Assembly (NCBI GenBank): GCA_900239685.1
Contig: OENT01000504.1
Coordinates: forward strand, 35,773-99,772
Length of the DNA stretch: 64,000 nucleotides
Reading direction: 5' to 3'
Source of the DNA: Rotaria macrura
Lineage: Eukaryota; Rotifera; Eurotatoria; Philodinida; Philodinidae
Below are positions 22,700 through 33,914 of the stretch, piece by piece. The notes under the pieces were generated by a model. That model saw nothing but the letters and a program-made list of their open reading frames with translations, was not told the origin of the DNA and made no database searches. The position numbers and the translations under genes are program-made. The stretch's first letter is position 1. Each line of letters starts with the position of its first letter.

Positions 22700-24328
22700 T
22701 TCTTCATTATTTTTGATGTTCGGAAGAAATATTAGGCAGTTAAAATAAAAAAACAGGACATGTGATCGAAATTATCAACAATTAGCAAGCTCAGTAAAGA
22801 GATGGTAATACAACAATGAACCACCATCGGTAATAAAAAAAAGCAAATAATTTATCTGAGAAAACAAAGCACAGTTCAGTGTCACTGAGCTACGAGCTGT
22901 AGGAATGATCACTATTATTAAACAACAAATAATTCTTTTTAAAATTAGAATATATTATTAAATTAAATGCCACAGTGTCTCGTATTAAGAAAAACCGATG
23001 CAGTTACAGTTCGCATTCCGTTAGTAGTACAGACCCGGAGTATATAATTGAGAAAAATAACATTTTATTGCAGTAGATGGATTTATAATCGACTTGCTTA
23101 TTGCATAAACAAAAAATAGTAAAAAACATGCATTTCAATTATACAGCTATAAGTTTATTCCTAAAGATATGGAAAAAAATGTTCTTAAACAACATGATTA
23201 TGGATTTATGTTTCATGATGAATTTCATTTGACCTATAACCAAGTTTTCTTTCTTTTAGTATTAGTGATTCCAAACAATGCATTTTAAAAACATTTTTCG
23301 AAAAATAGATTCTCAGATAATAAATCAAATAAAAAAGAAGCATTCTTTGATAGCATTGCGAACTGAATGTTTTGCCACTCAACTACGACATATATATATG
23401 GATATAAAAGTTGCACTGTTGTCTGCATCATATGTGCAACTTCGTGAACGTTCCACTGACTTAAAGTTACCATGTGGCGTGTCTTCGTGCTGGGCAGATG
23501 TGAAGATGGGAGAAATCATTATTAAAGTTGAAACCAACACTCAGACCCAATCGAACATTCTTCGCTGAAGACAATTAATCAGCTAATTTAAATATTTTCT
23601 GCTGGCAATTCCCCTTCATCTATATTGGCATTCCGATTGGTTGCGCTACATGCAGAATTCTATTTCCTATCAAATAGCTGTATATTCAAGAGAGATCATT
23701 GGACAGAAAATGACGATTTGATCTTGAGGGTGTGAATCTGTGTGATGCATTGATTTTGGATTGGCTTCTGCCAACTCAACTTAAGATCCCAGAAAGTAAG
23801 GGAAACGTATCATTCACTCACACCGATACCCATGCACCCACACTCTGTTTTTCGTTGTTTTCCAGCCGTTCAGCTGAGACAGTCGCCAATATGACGACGG
23901 TATTTCGTAGTATTTTAAATGATCGTAGACGACCGAATACATGATTTTCAAACCGTTAACAGTTAATATCAAGCGTATAAAATAAGATCAAAAGCGGTTG
24001 TGAAACTTTCGCTACCAGAACTTCAATTTATCGGGTACTCCGACAGCTGAGCCCCGACACTTGAGCCTTTCATAGACAGATGAATGCGGGTATGGATCTT
24101 CTCACCCGACGTGACACCCATATCCACACCCACACCCTCACATCCACTGAGAACCACACGTGAACCCACGCTCACACCGTCAATCACACGAAAATCCACA
24201 GAGATACCAACAGCGACACTCAAACCTTTGTATAATTTTAACTTTAGTGAAGGGAAAAAAAGAATGGCAAAGAGTTAAAATGACTTATGGATTTTTACGA
24301 ATAATTAAATTTTTTCAGTTAGTGTGTC
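22700..24328. other. Intergenic with telomere-like tracts
   Basis: Frames at 23278-23568 and 23732-23944 have no recognisable motif. Degenerate telomere-type ACCC/CACACCC tracts lie at about 23823-23846 and 24106-24145. Confidence 0.35.
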
Positions 24329-27300
24329 CTACTTGACATTAGTGATGCTTTCGAGATAGAAAGAACCAGTTTCATCGTCAATATTCCACTTTCCTTCAAT
24401 CTTGAATTTGCCCAAGTTATCGTAATAAATTTTTCCATTATATTTAACAGTATGCTTTGCAACGTATTGTTTTTTGAAGAAAACGTTTCCGTCATTATCA
24501 TAATTTCCAGCCATTGTGAAAGGTCCAACATCATCATTTCCTTGACCTGAAACTCTTCCTTCTATTAAGCTAAAGAAGTCGAAGGCCATGCCAAAAGTTT
24601 CCCCATATTGAGAATAGTTTCCTCTTACAGCACCACCTTCAAAACGTGTAATGACGTGAGATCGATGAGAATTTTCATCCACATTCTCTTTAAGAACTTT
24701 ATTAATTTGTTCTACAAGAGTATCGAAGCTGGAATCGAATTGACTTTCATCTTGCATATTGACTTTGCTTAAGGAATCGATCATCATCCCTATCCATGTT
24801 TTTTGGAGACTCTTCTCATTCTCAAGAAGAACAGGAACAATAGTCTTCTTCAATTGAGAAGCATATGTAAACTCTTTCTGACAATTAATACTTTTACTAT
24901 AAGCAACAGTACCAAAACTAATAATCGTCGCAGCACCTTGAACGCCATTAGCCATAGCAGAGTTGATATTTCCTTTCATATCTCCAGCAATATCAAACCA
25001 AATAGGAATATTTCTTTGTTTGAGCATATTTGCTACTCGCTTAACCAGCTCTTGACTATTCCATTGATAACTTAACATAACATGCAGCGGCTTAGGTCTT
25101 GATGATTGATTGCGAGAAACTTCTAGATGGAATCTATCCGATAAGTCATCGAGAAGCCATCTTCCATCAAAAAAGAATTGAGATTCATTATGAGTTATAA
25201 TTCCAGAATATTGAACATCATGTTGTCCGATATAATGCTTTTTAAACTGAAATTCGAAGTCTTGTGTACCCGATAAACAAGTATATGTCCCATTGATTAC
25301 GAAGTCACCAACTTCATCAGCTCCTTCACCAGCAATATATCCATTTATCATCGCAAACATATCAAATGTCATATCAAACTGTTTCCCAAACTGAATATAA
25401 TAACCTTGCGCAAGAGTTTCATCGGCAAGAGTATCAACGAGCTGCGCTTCATCTTCAGAATCGCTGATATATGGATGCAATTGTCCTATAAGATCAGTAA
25501 GCTTTTGCTCAAAGTCACTAGTATTCGTCATCTGTATCCATAATGCACCAGAGCAAATGACACCAAGCCAGCCACTTTGAGAGTAACTATCTTGCGCCTT
25601 TATAGGCACTATAGGAATACCAGCTTCATCGACATACGACAGAACATACTTTGCAGTATTGCTTGCTTCATATGCTTCACTCATTAATGGTACGACAACT
25701 CTTGCTTCTTGAGTTGCTGTTTTTATCATATCACGTATTCGCATTGGTGGACAAACAGCTGGAATGCCTTTAGCAATCAATCCTTCAGCTATCTTTTGAG
25801 CTAAATCATATTGACATGGGCAATAGGAAATCATAACTTTACTTCCTTGTCTTCGTGAAATTTTTGGCTGTGGTACCTTTTCTGTTTCTGTTGTGTATGC
25901 ACGTGGAAGAGTTAAATGGATGGAAAATCTATCACGCATATCGTCTATTTTCCAAAGTCCTTCTATTACACAAGTTACTCCTTCCAAAGAAATCTTTCCT
26001 TCATATTTGATTGAGTGCTTTCCAACATACTGCTTGTGCATATTGATATCGCCACAGCCAGCTTCAAGCTTGTATTGACCAGTCATAGTAAAAGCTCCAA
26101 CTTCATCGTCTCCCTGACCAAATACTTTTCCGTGTTTCAAGCCCAAAAACTAATGGAAATATATAAATCAGATATCAACAGAGGTTTCACGAGAGTAATT
26201 TCTAACTTGAATAGAAATCGGTCGCCGAAAGAAATTAAATTTTTGATTTAACTGTTTAAAACGATAAGCTATCATTAGGATTTCCTAACTACGAAATATT
26301 ATACCTTTCTGACATTCATATAAAAAATTCCAAAGCATTCAAGGAATGCTGGTCTCCAGAAGTGTCACATATCCAAGATTTTGAAGAAGTACTCACTTCT
26401 CCCGCGAAATATGCCGCATCTCCCATGAGAGAAGTAATATCCGACGCGGGGGATGCGCATATCTAAGGGAGATTATACATCTCCAATGGCAGATGGGCGC
26501 ATTTCTCGAGTGTGGGTGTAACGTCCCCCATGGGAGATGTAGCATCTCCCGTGTGAAAAGTGAGCACTTCTCCAAAATCTTAGATATGTGACACGATTCC
26601 ATGTATTGAAATATCTCCAGTCTCAAACCACTGAACTGTTGTAGAGGAAAATGAAAAATACGAGAAGCGTTCGAAAAAGCCAACTTTTGGAATGGGAATT
26701 GAGACGTGTGTCGCTTGAATACTCTGGGGTTTTTTATATGAACATCAGAAACGTCTAATATTTTGGATTCAAGAACTCCTTATGATAGTCTATCGGATTG
26801 AACAGTTCGATCGGAAAACAAAATTTTTTCGGCGATCGACCTCTTTTCAAGTCAGTAAGTGCTCTAGTGGATCTTCTCATAGTATATATATCTTTTACTC
26901 CAATTTTATTAAATACCTTAAATTTCATCGGAAACTCTTTGCCATATTGATGGTAACTGGCGCTCAAATCTCCCGATTTAGTTCCACCATAAAATAGATA
27001 CTCTTCTATTGGCTGTGATTCATCTTCTTCATCTCTCACAAGAACAAGATTATTAGTTTTGATTCCCATTGAAATCAAGGATTTCATAACTTCATCAAAA
27101 TCAGTTGAGCAGCTCTTTGTGGGAGCCAAAATAGCACCCAACCAATCTGTAGGTTGAAAATCTTCATTAATCTTAATGCTTAGAATCGGAGTTTTAGTTT
27201 GATCAGCATAATTCAACAATTTTGATCCTGTTTTTGACAATTGTAATGAAGAAGATGGAAAAACTAGAACAACGGCAGCATTTTCAATACCATGTGCAAT

Positions 27301-27479
27301 TTTGTTGTTGATGTCTTGATTTTCTCTCGGATGATAAACTCTCAATTGTCGTTGAATGCAATAATTCTTCAGTTTTTCAGCCATTGATACACCAGATTCA
27401 TCTCTTTCTGCGTAGGCAAAGAATATATGCTTCTTCTCATAATGTGATGGTGTTACTGTTTCTGGCAGTTTCTCGGGAA
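24329..27479 (-). CDS. Multi-TIR protein with three beta-rich modules
   Basis: Two exons are supported: 27479-26917 and 26149-24329, joined by GTATTT...TTAG. The junction is fixed because it rebuilds a module that occurs intact twice downstream. Order: TIR-A (KHIFFAYAERDES...), module 1 (split by the intron), TIR-B (KVMISYCPCQYDLAQ...), module 2, TIR-C (HVMLSYQWNSQELV...IPIWFD), module 3; about 795 residues. Each module of about 90 residues follows FG-x-x-F...FD-x-F...G-x-G-x-DEVG...G-x-Y...F-x-K-x-Y-x-x-x-H-x-V-x-Y-x-G...G-x-W and is probably a beta-barrel of unknown ligand. Only TIR-C keeps a C-x-x-E string (CQKE) where TIR NADases have their catalytic glutamate; TIR-A and TIR-B lack it. 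No signal peptide is seen. The upstream exon begins after TTTTAG with phase 1, so a 5' exon is missing. One candidate is 27849-27801 (ATG...ATACG|GTGAGA), unproven. Confidence 0.8.
26196..26868. mobile_element. Foldback element inside the TIR-gene intron
   Basis: The 767-nt intron (26150-26916) holds a long imperfect palindrome. 26206-26275 (AACTTGAATAGAAATCGGTC and on) is mirrored at about 26788-26860. 26306-26330 is mirrored near 26725-26745. 26364-26400 (GTGTCACATATCCAAGATTT) is mirrored near 26545-26582. The centre repeats GGGAGATG in both orientations. The insertion leaves both splice sites intact, so the host gene may tolerate it. No clean target duplication was identified. Confidence 0.75.
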
Positions 27480-30400
27480 CTAAAAAGAAAGACGTATTAT
27501 TTCAGTAACATGTCTTTTTCGAACATTTTCCAGAAAAAAAAAACTTTTTTCAACAAAGGTACAAACTTTTCGGAACGTGGCGCGAATGTAAACATGAATA
27601 TTGTATTTGATTTAATCATACTCACACTCTTCGGTGCTTACCTATGGGTTGTACTTTCGGTCACTGTTACTCGCCTAACTAAGATGCTAGTGATTTTCTC
27701 TGCATCAGTATCTTAACCATAATGTGTATCACTTCAGAATTCTATGAATTACGAGACAGTCAGAAGAGGTAATTTGTTTTTGAATATCTATGTTTCTCAC
27801 CGTATATTCTTTGGTTTTTCGTTAAGGAATACGATTTCCAGAACTTCATTAGATTTCATTAATACTCATATATACTTATATGAGTTTGATTTCCTCTAAT
27901 AGCAGATCGAAATATTCTGACGTTCCTTTTTGATGTACTTCGGATCAATGTCAATTATTTTTTAAGTGAAAAATAATAAAGTTAAAGTTTCCTGGTTCTT
28001 TCTTATTGGGTCATTATCGATTGCGGAACCTCTGGTAATAATGTGATTAGAGTAGAAAGTTTGTAAATTTGCTTATTTTTTTATTTCGTCGGTTTCTATA
28101 CACTTTTGTAAAATCGCATAGTTCAGGTAACATAAGCGGGAATAATCAGATTAAAAACTGATTGCAATTATATACCTTTAATCATCTTTTAATCGATTAC
28201 GAATCAATTAAAATCGGCAGTAAATATTCACCTAATTACGCTATTTATATGTAATGTTGCCTATGAACTGGGAACTATATTTAAATATCAATAACTCCAT
28301 GTATAAACAATTATGCATAGACCTTCTGATTATAATTCTACATTAACATCCATATATTTATCCGAGTATAAATTTACGCTTGTATTTATGCTCGTTGGAA
28401 TTCATCAATACACATACCCATGTAAAAAACGGAAAAAAATCAAATTAATATTTGATATTTGGAACAATAGTCGATTATATAAATCTTTTCTCCACGTAAT
28501 GGATTAAAATCAATTGTAATCAAAACACAATCACCGAAATTCATGGGAAAACTAATCGTTTTGACTGGAATATTTTATTTTAAATGATTCTAAGACACGT
28601 TTTTCTCAATAATCGAAGAAAATCAATCTTTTACATTATGATCTCATTAATTTATGAGAAAGTTAATCAATTAAAATTCATTAGCTCATTTTAATCCTTT
28701 TTAATCGATTCTTTTTAGTTTAATTGATTATAATATATTCTGATTGTAATTGCACAATCTCTGATTGAAGCAATTGATATATGAGTTCTAATTTTAGTAT
28801 GCACGTCATTGATTAGTCTAGCTGTTCCCTAGGCTGTAATGCTAGGGTCTAGAAACCGTAATTCACTTGTGTCCGTCTGCCTGTCTATAACGCTTGATAC
28901 AAATACTCATGACAGTCGCACAAATGACGAATTTTGTGGCCCCTATATATGGACTAATCCACTGAGGGATCACGCGAAGCAGGGACTTCTAATTACAGAG
29001 CAATTGAGACCGGCAAGTGGAGTTCCTAAAATGAACATAAATCCATTCATCATTATATTTCAGAACCCTGTGATCCTGCACTTATGTGTGAGAGTCAAAC
29101 TCTTGCCCATCTGAAAAATATTTAAGCCCACATGACGAGAATTTTCAACAGTGTAGTCTATTGGCTAGGAAGCTAAGAGACACTCTCTAAAATAGACTCC
29201 GCTGCCTAGAGGTCCCAAAGTGGTTGGAAAACTCTCTAAGAAGCCGGTAAAGGTTTGTGAGAGCTTCATGCGTTTTCAAATATACTTTTTAGACTTTTGA
29301 GGTCACGAAAACACTTGGGTTTCCTACAATACCGATTCCAATACCTCTGAAGTATTTTGGAATACGTTTTTCTTCATGTCTAAAACCAAACCCCTGTCCT
29401 CTAAAACCGTTAAGATAGTGTAGGAAACTAGTACTGCCAGAAAAAATGAGTTGGTAGCCGAATGGGTAATGAAGAGTATCTATCGTGTTTCCGAAGTCTT
29501 TCATCGCAAACCTTTTAGGTTTCCGAGTGTACTGAGGGTCGAAAAAGTGTGCTGGAAATCCAAAACTGGTTTCCGGATCTTTTTGAATTTGTAGAAGGTT
29601 TCCACAGTTCTAAAACACATGAGTGCTTCACAAAACTGATCATGACGCGTGTTCAAAAGATCTCAGAAGAATGTTTTAGGCGTTCAATTTTGCATCTCTA
29701 ATCTTCATTGCAGCCCAATCTGTAGATATATTTAGTTCGATGGAAATTACTTTTTTGGTTTTTATAACTAGCTAAATTACGGGTCATTCATTTATTTATC
29801 ATTGGTTCGGAACCTGAAACCATTCCATACTTTTGAAACAATATGTCTTTTCCTAAAAATCTTCAACTAGTCTGCATTCAGAATGTATGATGACAAATAA
29901 TCTTTGAAGATTGTGAACATATATAAATATTCTTAGCGAAACACTTTTGTGATTCTGCCTTTAATCGATTAAATTTCAATATTACGGTAACCCAATGTTA
30001 CCATAAGTCTTAAGCGTTATACAGGGTTGGACTGAAGGAATTCTGGCTTGCAGTTATCATTACAACTGCATGATGAGTATGAAATGATAAAACTGAAGCA
30101 TACAGAAATCAGATACAAAACTTCTCCTTCAGCGAACAACTTGAGATATCAAACCATGTAGGATGAAAAACAAGACTAGTGAGTTCAATTCAAAAATTTA
30201 AAGCTGATCGATTATTCTAGTTCTTTGTAAGTGTAACATCTCAAGTTAGTGGTTTCAAGAACCAGATGCTGCAGGAACTAGCAGAAAAAATGTGCTAGAG
30301 TGACCGTTTACTGCAGAAAAGCACGTGAAATCAGTGGAATATTGGTAGGAGTATCCATCTCAAAAGCTTTGCCGATTTTTCGTAATGAGTTCCACCAGCT

Positions 30401-32099
30401 TACTATGTTTTATGGGAAGAACCGCTGAAAATCATGGAAAAACTAAGATAAAGTTTTTGGACTGAATGTTGTTGCCATGTTTCACCGATCTTCCTTGTAT
30501 TCCTCCTGGATACAGTGACCAGCACGCATCTTTCCGGTCTCTTCTTGAAGGGTCCGATTTGCAGAACGATCGACCGTGGTCATAACTATCGGGTGGTTCT
30601 CATTTTAGAACGGGGAAAAAGCATCGTCGCAAAAGTTAAATCGGATTCCGAGGTTGTTACGTGAACAAATTTTTTATTCGGTTTGTTGGGTTTTGAAATG
30701 TGGAAAACCATGCCTCGGAAACCCTCTTCAGATTTTGTGGGATATGTTTTTTTAAGAGCACGCCCAGCAGAGTTGTTCCAATGAGTTTCGTAAAGTAGTA
30801 ACTGGTCGCATGTCAGTAGCCCTGTTCATGAGTCATTTGCGATTCGTCAGTACCATGCAAAATTCTATTTGTGGATATGATCATGCATTCTCCTTTAATG
30901 TGTACCGGATTCTAGATTCCGCTTAGTTTCAGAATTGGTTAGAATTAGAATGTGAAAATTTCCCATGAGAAATTCCGAAGTGGGAAGATTATGGTGAACT
31001 ATTCTTTAAGCGTTTTATTCTCTTGTTCAGCCAGACAATCTGAGGCTTGATTGAATTCCTCATCGAATGAATCTTAGTATATGATTTCAATAAAACACAG
31101 TACCTCCCTGTAGCCCAAATCAGAAACACACCAATATCGATTATAAAATAGGAGGGATGGTACTCAGTTGTCGACACTAGCAAGGCAGTAATCACGACTA
31201 GACACTGTCATTCTTGAAAGCACACTCACAAATGACTACTTTTGTGCCCAAGGTCTCACTGATCTTAACGACAACCGTTTTGAAATCTTTTCTACTCATA
31301 ACTAAAGAGTACTAGATTCGCTATATCAAGCCATTTATCTTAATACATACTCATTGCTTTTCAAATTTTTTGAAGTTTATTTTGCCATTCTTTGCTAAGT
31401 AAACTATTATTGATTAGAAAATTAGTAGCGGATTTTCAACCATTGTACTGGATTCCATGCAGATATGTCTCAAAACTCGTCTTGTGTTAAGCTACAACTC
31501 TTCTTAATTTTAAACCATGAAATAATTGACCTTCTACTTTAAACTAAGTAAAGTCTTAAAATTTTGTGGTCTCTGAACGTATACCCATTAGTAAAATGCA
31601 ATTCACTTTCACTAAATAAATCTGTGATATGTAGAAGCAGTTCATAGTTGAACTTAAACAGAAAAGATTTATGGACAGCAGAGACGCATTTACAAATGTT
31701 TCCTGTTAATTTTCGATATCTATATCATATAATTGCATCAATGTTACGCAAAAGAGACCTTGCTACTGAATCTTTGTTATCTCTGTTTAGTAGACACAGA
31801 CAGGCATACAAAAACATGCATTTTCTATGATAGAATCACCTTTTATTACGAGAAAAAAAGTTGATTTTTGAGTAGTCGACTCACTAGGCAGCGAGAAACC
31901 AAGAGCTGAAATCCGACTGCGAATTTAGATTCTATGTTCTTCCCTTCTATCGATCAAAGCTCATAAAGTATCAGTATTTTTGTCAAAGATTTGCCTTTAA
32001 TCCAAGAGATCAATTTAGTAATTTTCAAAATCTGAATTCAGATTCATTGTCTTCATCTTCGATAACCTCCAGTAAAGTTTCATCAGAATTTCGCAACCT
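27480..32099. other. Intergenic, repeat-derived
   Basis: It should contain the unresolved 5' end of the TIR gene (candidate exon 27801-27849). About 28120-28770 is rich in TTAATCGATTA-type motifs in both orientations, a pattern repeated near 37330-37560. About 29170-30750 contains GGTTTC-rich sequence and the second copy of the dispersed repeat. Nothing else recognised. Confidence 0.4.
30260..30570 (+). repeat. Dispersed repeat, copy 2
   Basis: Homologous by eye to 2180-2500. Shared landmarks are GGAACTAGCAGAAAA, CTGCAGAAAAGCACGTG, GGATACAGTGA and TCCGATT, in the same order and similar spacing. It is diverged and carries no intact frame. Confidence 0.5.
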
Positions 32100-32326
32100 C
32101 CCATGTCGAGACGAACGGTTAGAGAACGCGTTCGGAACAAGTATTTCGGAACGCGTTTTTCGTGCGTTCGGAACACGTGCGATATGACGTTCGGTGCGTT
32201 CGCAACGCGTTCGAAGGCGTTCCGAACGGGCAAACGCTATCGAACGCGTTCCGCCCGCGTGCGGAACGCGTTTTTATGCGTTCGTCCGTTCGGAACGCGT
32301 TCCCTTACCGTTCGTCTCGACATGGG
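32100..32326. mobile_element. CpG-rich foldback element, 227 bp
   Basis: Arms CCCATGTCGAGACGAACGGT (32100) and ACCGTTCGTCTCGACATGGG (32326) are perfect inverted copies for 20 bp and continue imperfectly. The interior is packed with the motif CGGAACGCGTT and variants in both orientations. GC and CpG content are far above the surroundings. The frames at 32015 (minus) and 32103 (plus) are palindrome artefacts. The target duplication is unclear. Confidence 0.85.
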
Positions 32327-32837
32327 CTCTTATAATAAAAGAGATAATTTTCGATTGGTCCAATTTTTGAATATGGCAGACCACACCAAAATGACGTCTC
32401 CATATTCGGTATTGATATTTGTAACTCACATTACCTACTAGAAAGTCACTTGAAAACCGTTATGATTTCCAATAGAAAATATAATTTTTCATCGATCGAT
32501 TGTCTCATCAATCACAAAGTTTTCGTGAAAATCCACCTCAACATTTTTCATCACTGACCAGATCGGATGTTTTTTGACCCGGAGTAATCAAGCCAAAAAA
32601 TGGATTTGATTTCGTATGAGCCTCTTTTCAGTCGAGGGAATCAGATTAATTATATTGAAGTTAAAAACTATTTGAAATTCGCAACTCATTCGTAGTAAAT
32701 ATATATCTAACTGAATTTTTCGTTGGTCACTAATGTCTGTGATGAAGATATCTTACATTCATTATTTTCCTCGAAAAATGCACATGAGTTTCACAACATA
32801 CTTTCAGATTAGTAAACACTATTATAAAAACTTTTGC
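32327..32837. other. 3' flank of WWE/ART copy 2
   Basis: A last exon of the minus-strand gene may lie here. Minus-strand acceptor candidates exist about 60 to 130 nt downstream of the donor, none decisive. Confidence 0.3.
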
Positions 32838-33914
32838 TCACTTACTAGAAAATCCTTTTCGTAATTCCAAATCAATCAAATACTTGTTCTTCTTGCGATC
32901 GAACGTAACGCTTTTAACACGGAAACAAACACCAGGTGTTATTAGTTCTTCTTCTTCTTCCGGGTATTTCGAGTACGGACTTAGATCAATAATAAAGCCG
33001 TCCAATACTTCCATAATGAATAAAGTATTTCCCAATGCTTTTGCTTTTTTACGATTTCGAGTGCAAGATGTATACGCTTGAAATGATTGATATGTATTTT
33101 TATCTTTAGCCATTTCTTCATATTGAGCGATTTGTGCGGATTTCAAATTAGCGCCTCGGTAAATTGTCTTGTGCTTGGTGACTTCTTTATTAATTGGATT
33201 ATCCCATAGTAATAAAAAAAATGGACCTAAAGTAGGTACTTTGCTTCGCCATACTTGCTCTTGTTCTTTGTCTCCTACTAATTTCATGGTTGCATTCAAC
33301 ACTTTGTACAGGAAACTTTCTAAGCTATAAAGATAAGCACATTGTTTCCATACTTCTTCCACTGCTGTGTGCTTCTTTTGTCTAAGCATTGCTGCTAGTT
33401 TTTCGGCTTTTCGTTCTTTTCTTAGAGTTTTTCCTTCTTCGATAATACCTTGCACTGCTTTTTCAACAAGCATTGGTATCATCGCTGGGTTTTTCGACGG
33501 TAACCCATCTGTCTCAAGGTTCATGTATTTTTTTATCTCACTTAGGAATGAAGATACTGAATCATAACGACCATCGAATGGAGGTTCTACGCTAGCAGGA
33601 GGGCCCATAAAACGTTCTTTTCGTAAATATTTGTCGTCCGTTCTTCGTTTCACTGAACTTATAGATCTTCTTTTGTGGGAATCAATGTTAGGTATTAAAT
33701 AATTACGATCGAAAACAGTATGACCATGACCATTATGTAATATGACTTGCGGTTGATTTCTTACAGATGCGCCTTCCACGATTAAATTTTCTACGCCGGA
33801 ATAATGAAGCCATTCCACTGGTTCAGATTTTGACCATGGATTTGGATTTGGTTGCCAAGTCCATATAACACATTTTGACATATTATATGATGTTGGAGGT
33901 ATATAAGTGGCCAT
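32838..33914 (-). CDS. WWE domain + ADP-ribosyltransferase (ART) protein, copy 2
   Basis: 358-residue frame, clearly paralogous along its whole length to the protein at 6640-7707. WWE-like part: residues about 17-50 (W18, W20, W35, then YSGVENLIVEGA). ART part: residues about 97-350. The R-S-ExE triad looks complete: R253 in IYRGANL, S283 in YTSCT, and E319-E323 before LITP. It is therefore the better candidate for an active NAD+-dependent arginine mono-ADP-ribosyltransferase. There is no signal peptide, unlike many secreted or GPI-anchored animal ARTs, so an intracellular role is likely. The frame ends AGT AAG TGA, overlapping a GTAAGT donor at 32845, exactly as in copy 1. A conserved 3' exon is therefore possible. 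The orientation matches copy 1, but 25 kb separate them. Confidence 0.88.
   Translation of the reverse strand: MATYIPPTSYNMSKCVIWTWQPNPNPWSKSEPVEWLHYSGVENLIVEGASVRNQPQVILHNGHGHTVFDRNYLIPNIDSHKRRSISSVKRRTDDKYLRKERFMGPPASVEPPFDGRYDSVSSFLSEIKKYMNLETDGLPSKNPAMIPMLVEKAVQGIIEEGKTLRKERKAEKLAAMLRQKKHTAVEEVWKQCAYLYSLESFLYKVLNATMKLVGDKEQEQVWRSKVPTLGPFFLLLWDNPINKEVTKHKTIYRGANLKSAQIAQYEEMAKDKNTYQSFQAYTSCTRNRKKAKALGNTLFIMEVLDGFIIDLSPYSKYPEEEEELITPGVCFRVKSVTFDRKKNKYLIDLELRKGFSSK

Noticed and set aside
23278-23568. 96-codon frame
   Set aside because: No recognisable domain and no surrounding gene signals; could not be supported.
24319-24537. Minus-strand 72-codon frame
   Set aside because: It is an alternative frame of the TIR gene's last exon.
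32015-32441. Arg-rich frames on both strands
   Set aside because: They lie in the CpG-rich foldback and reflect its repeated 11-mer.
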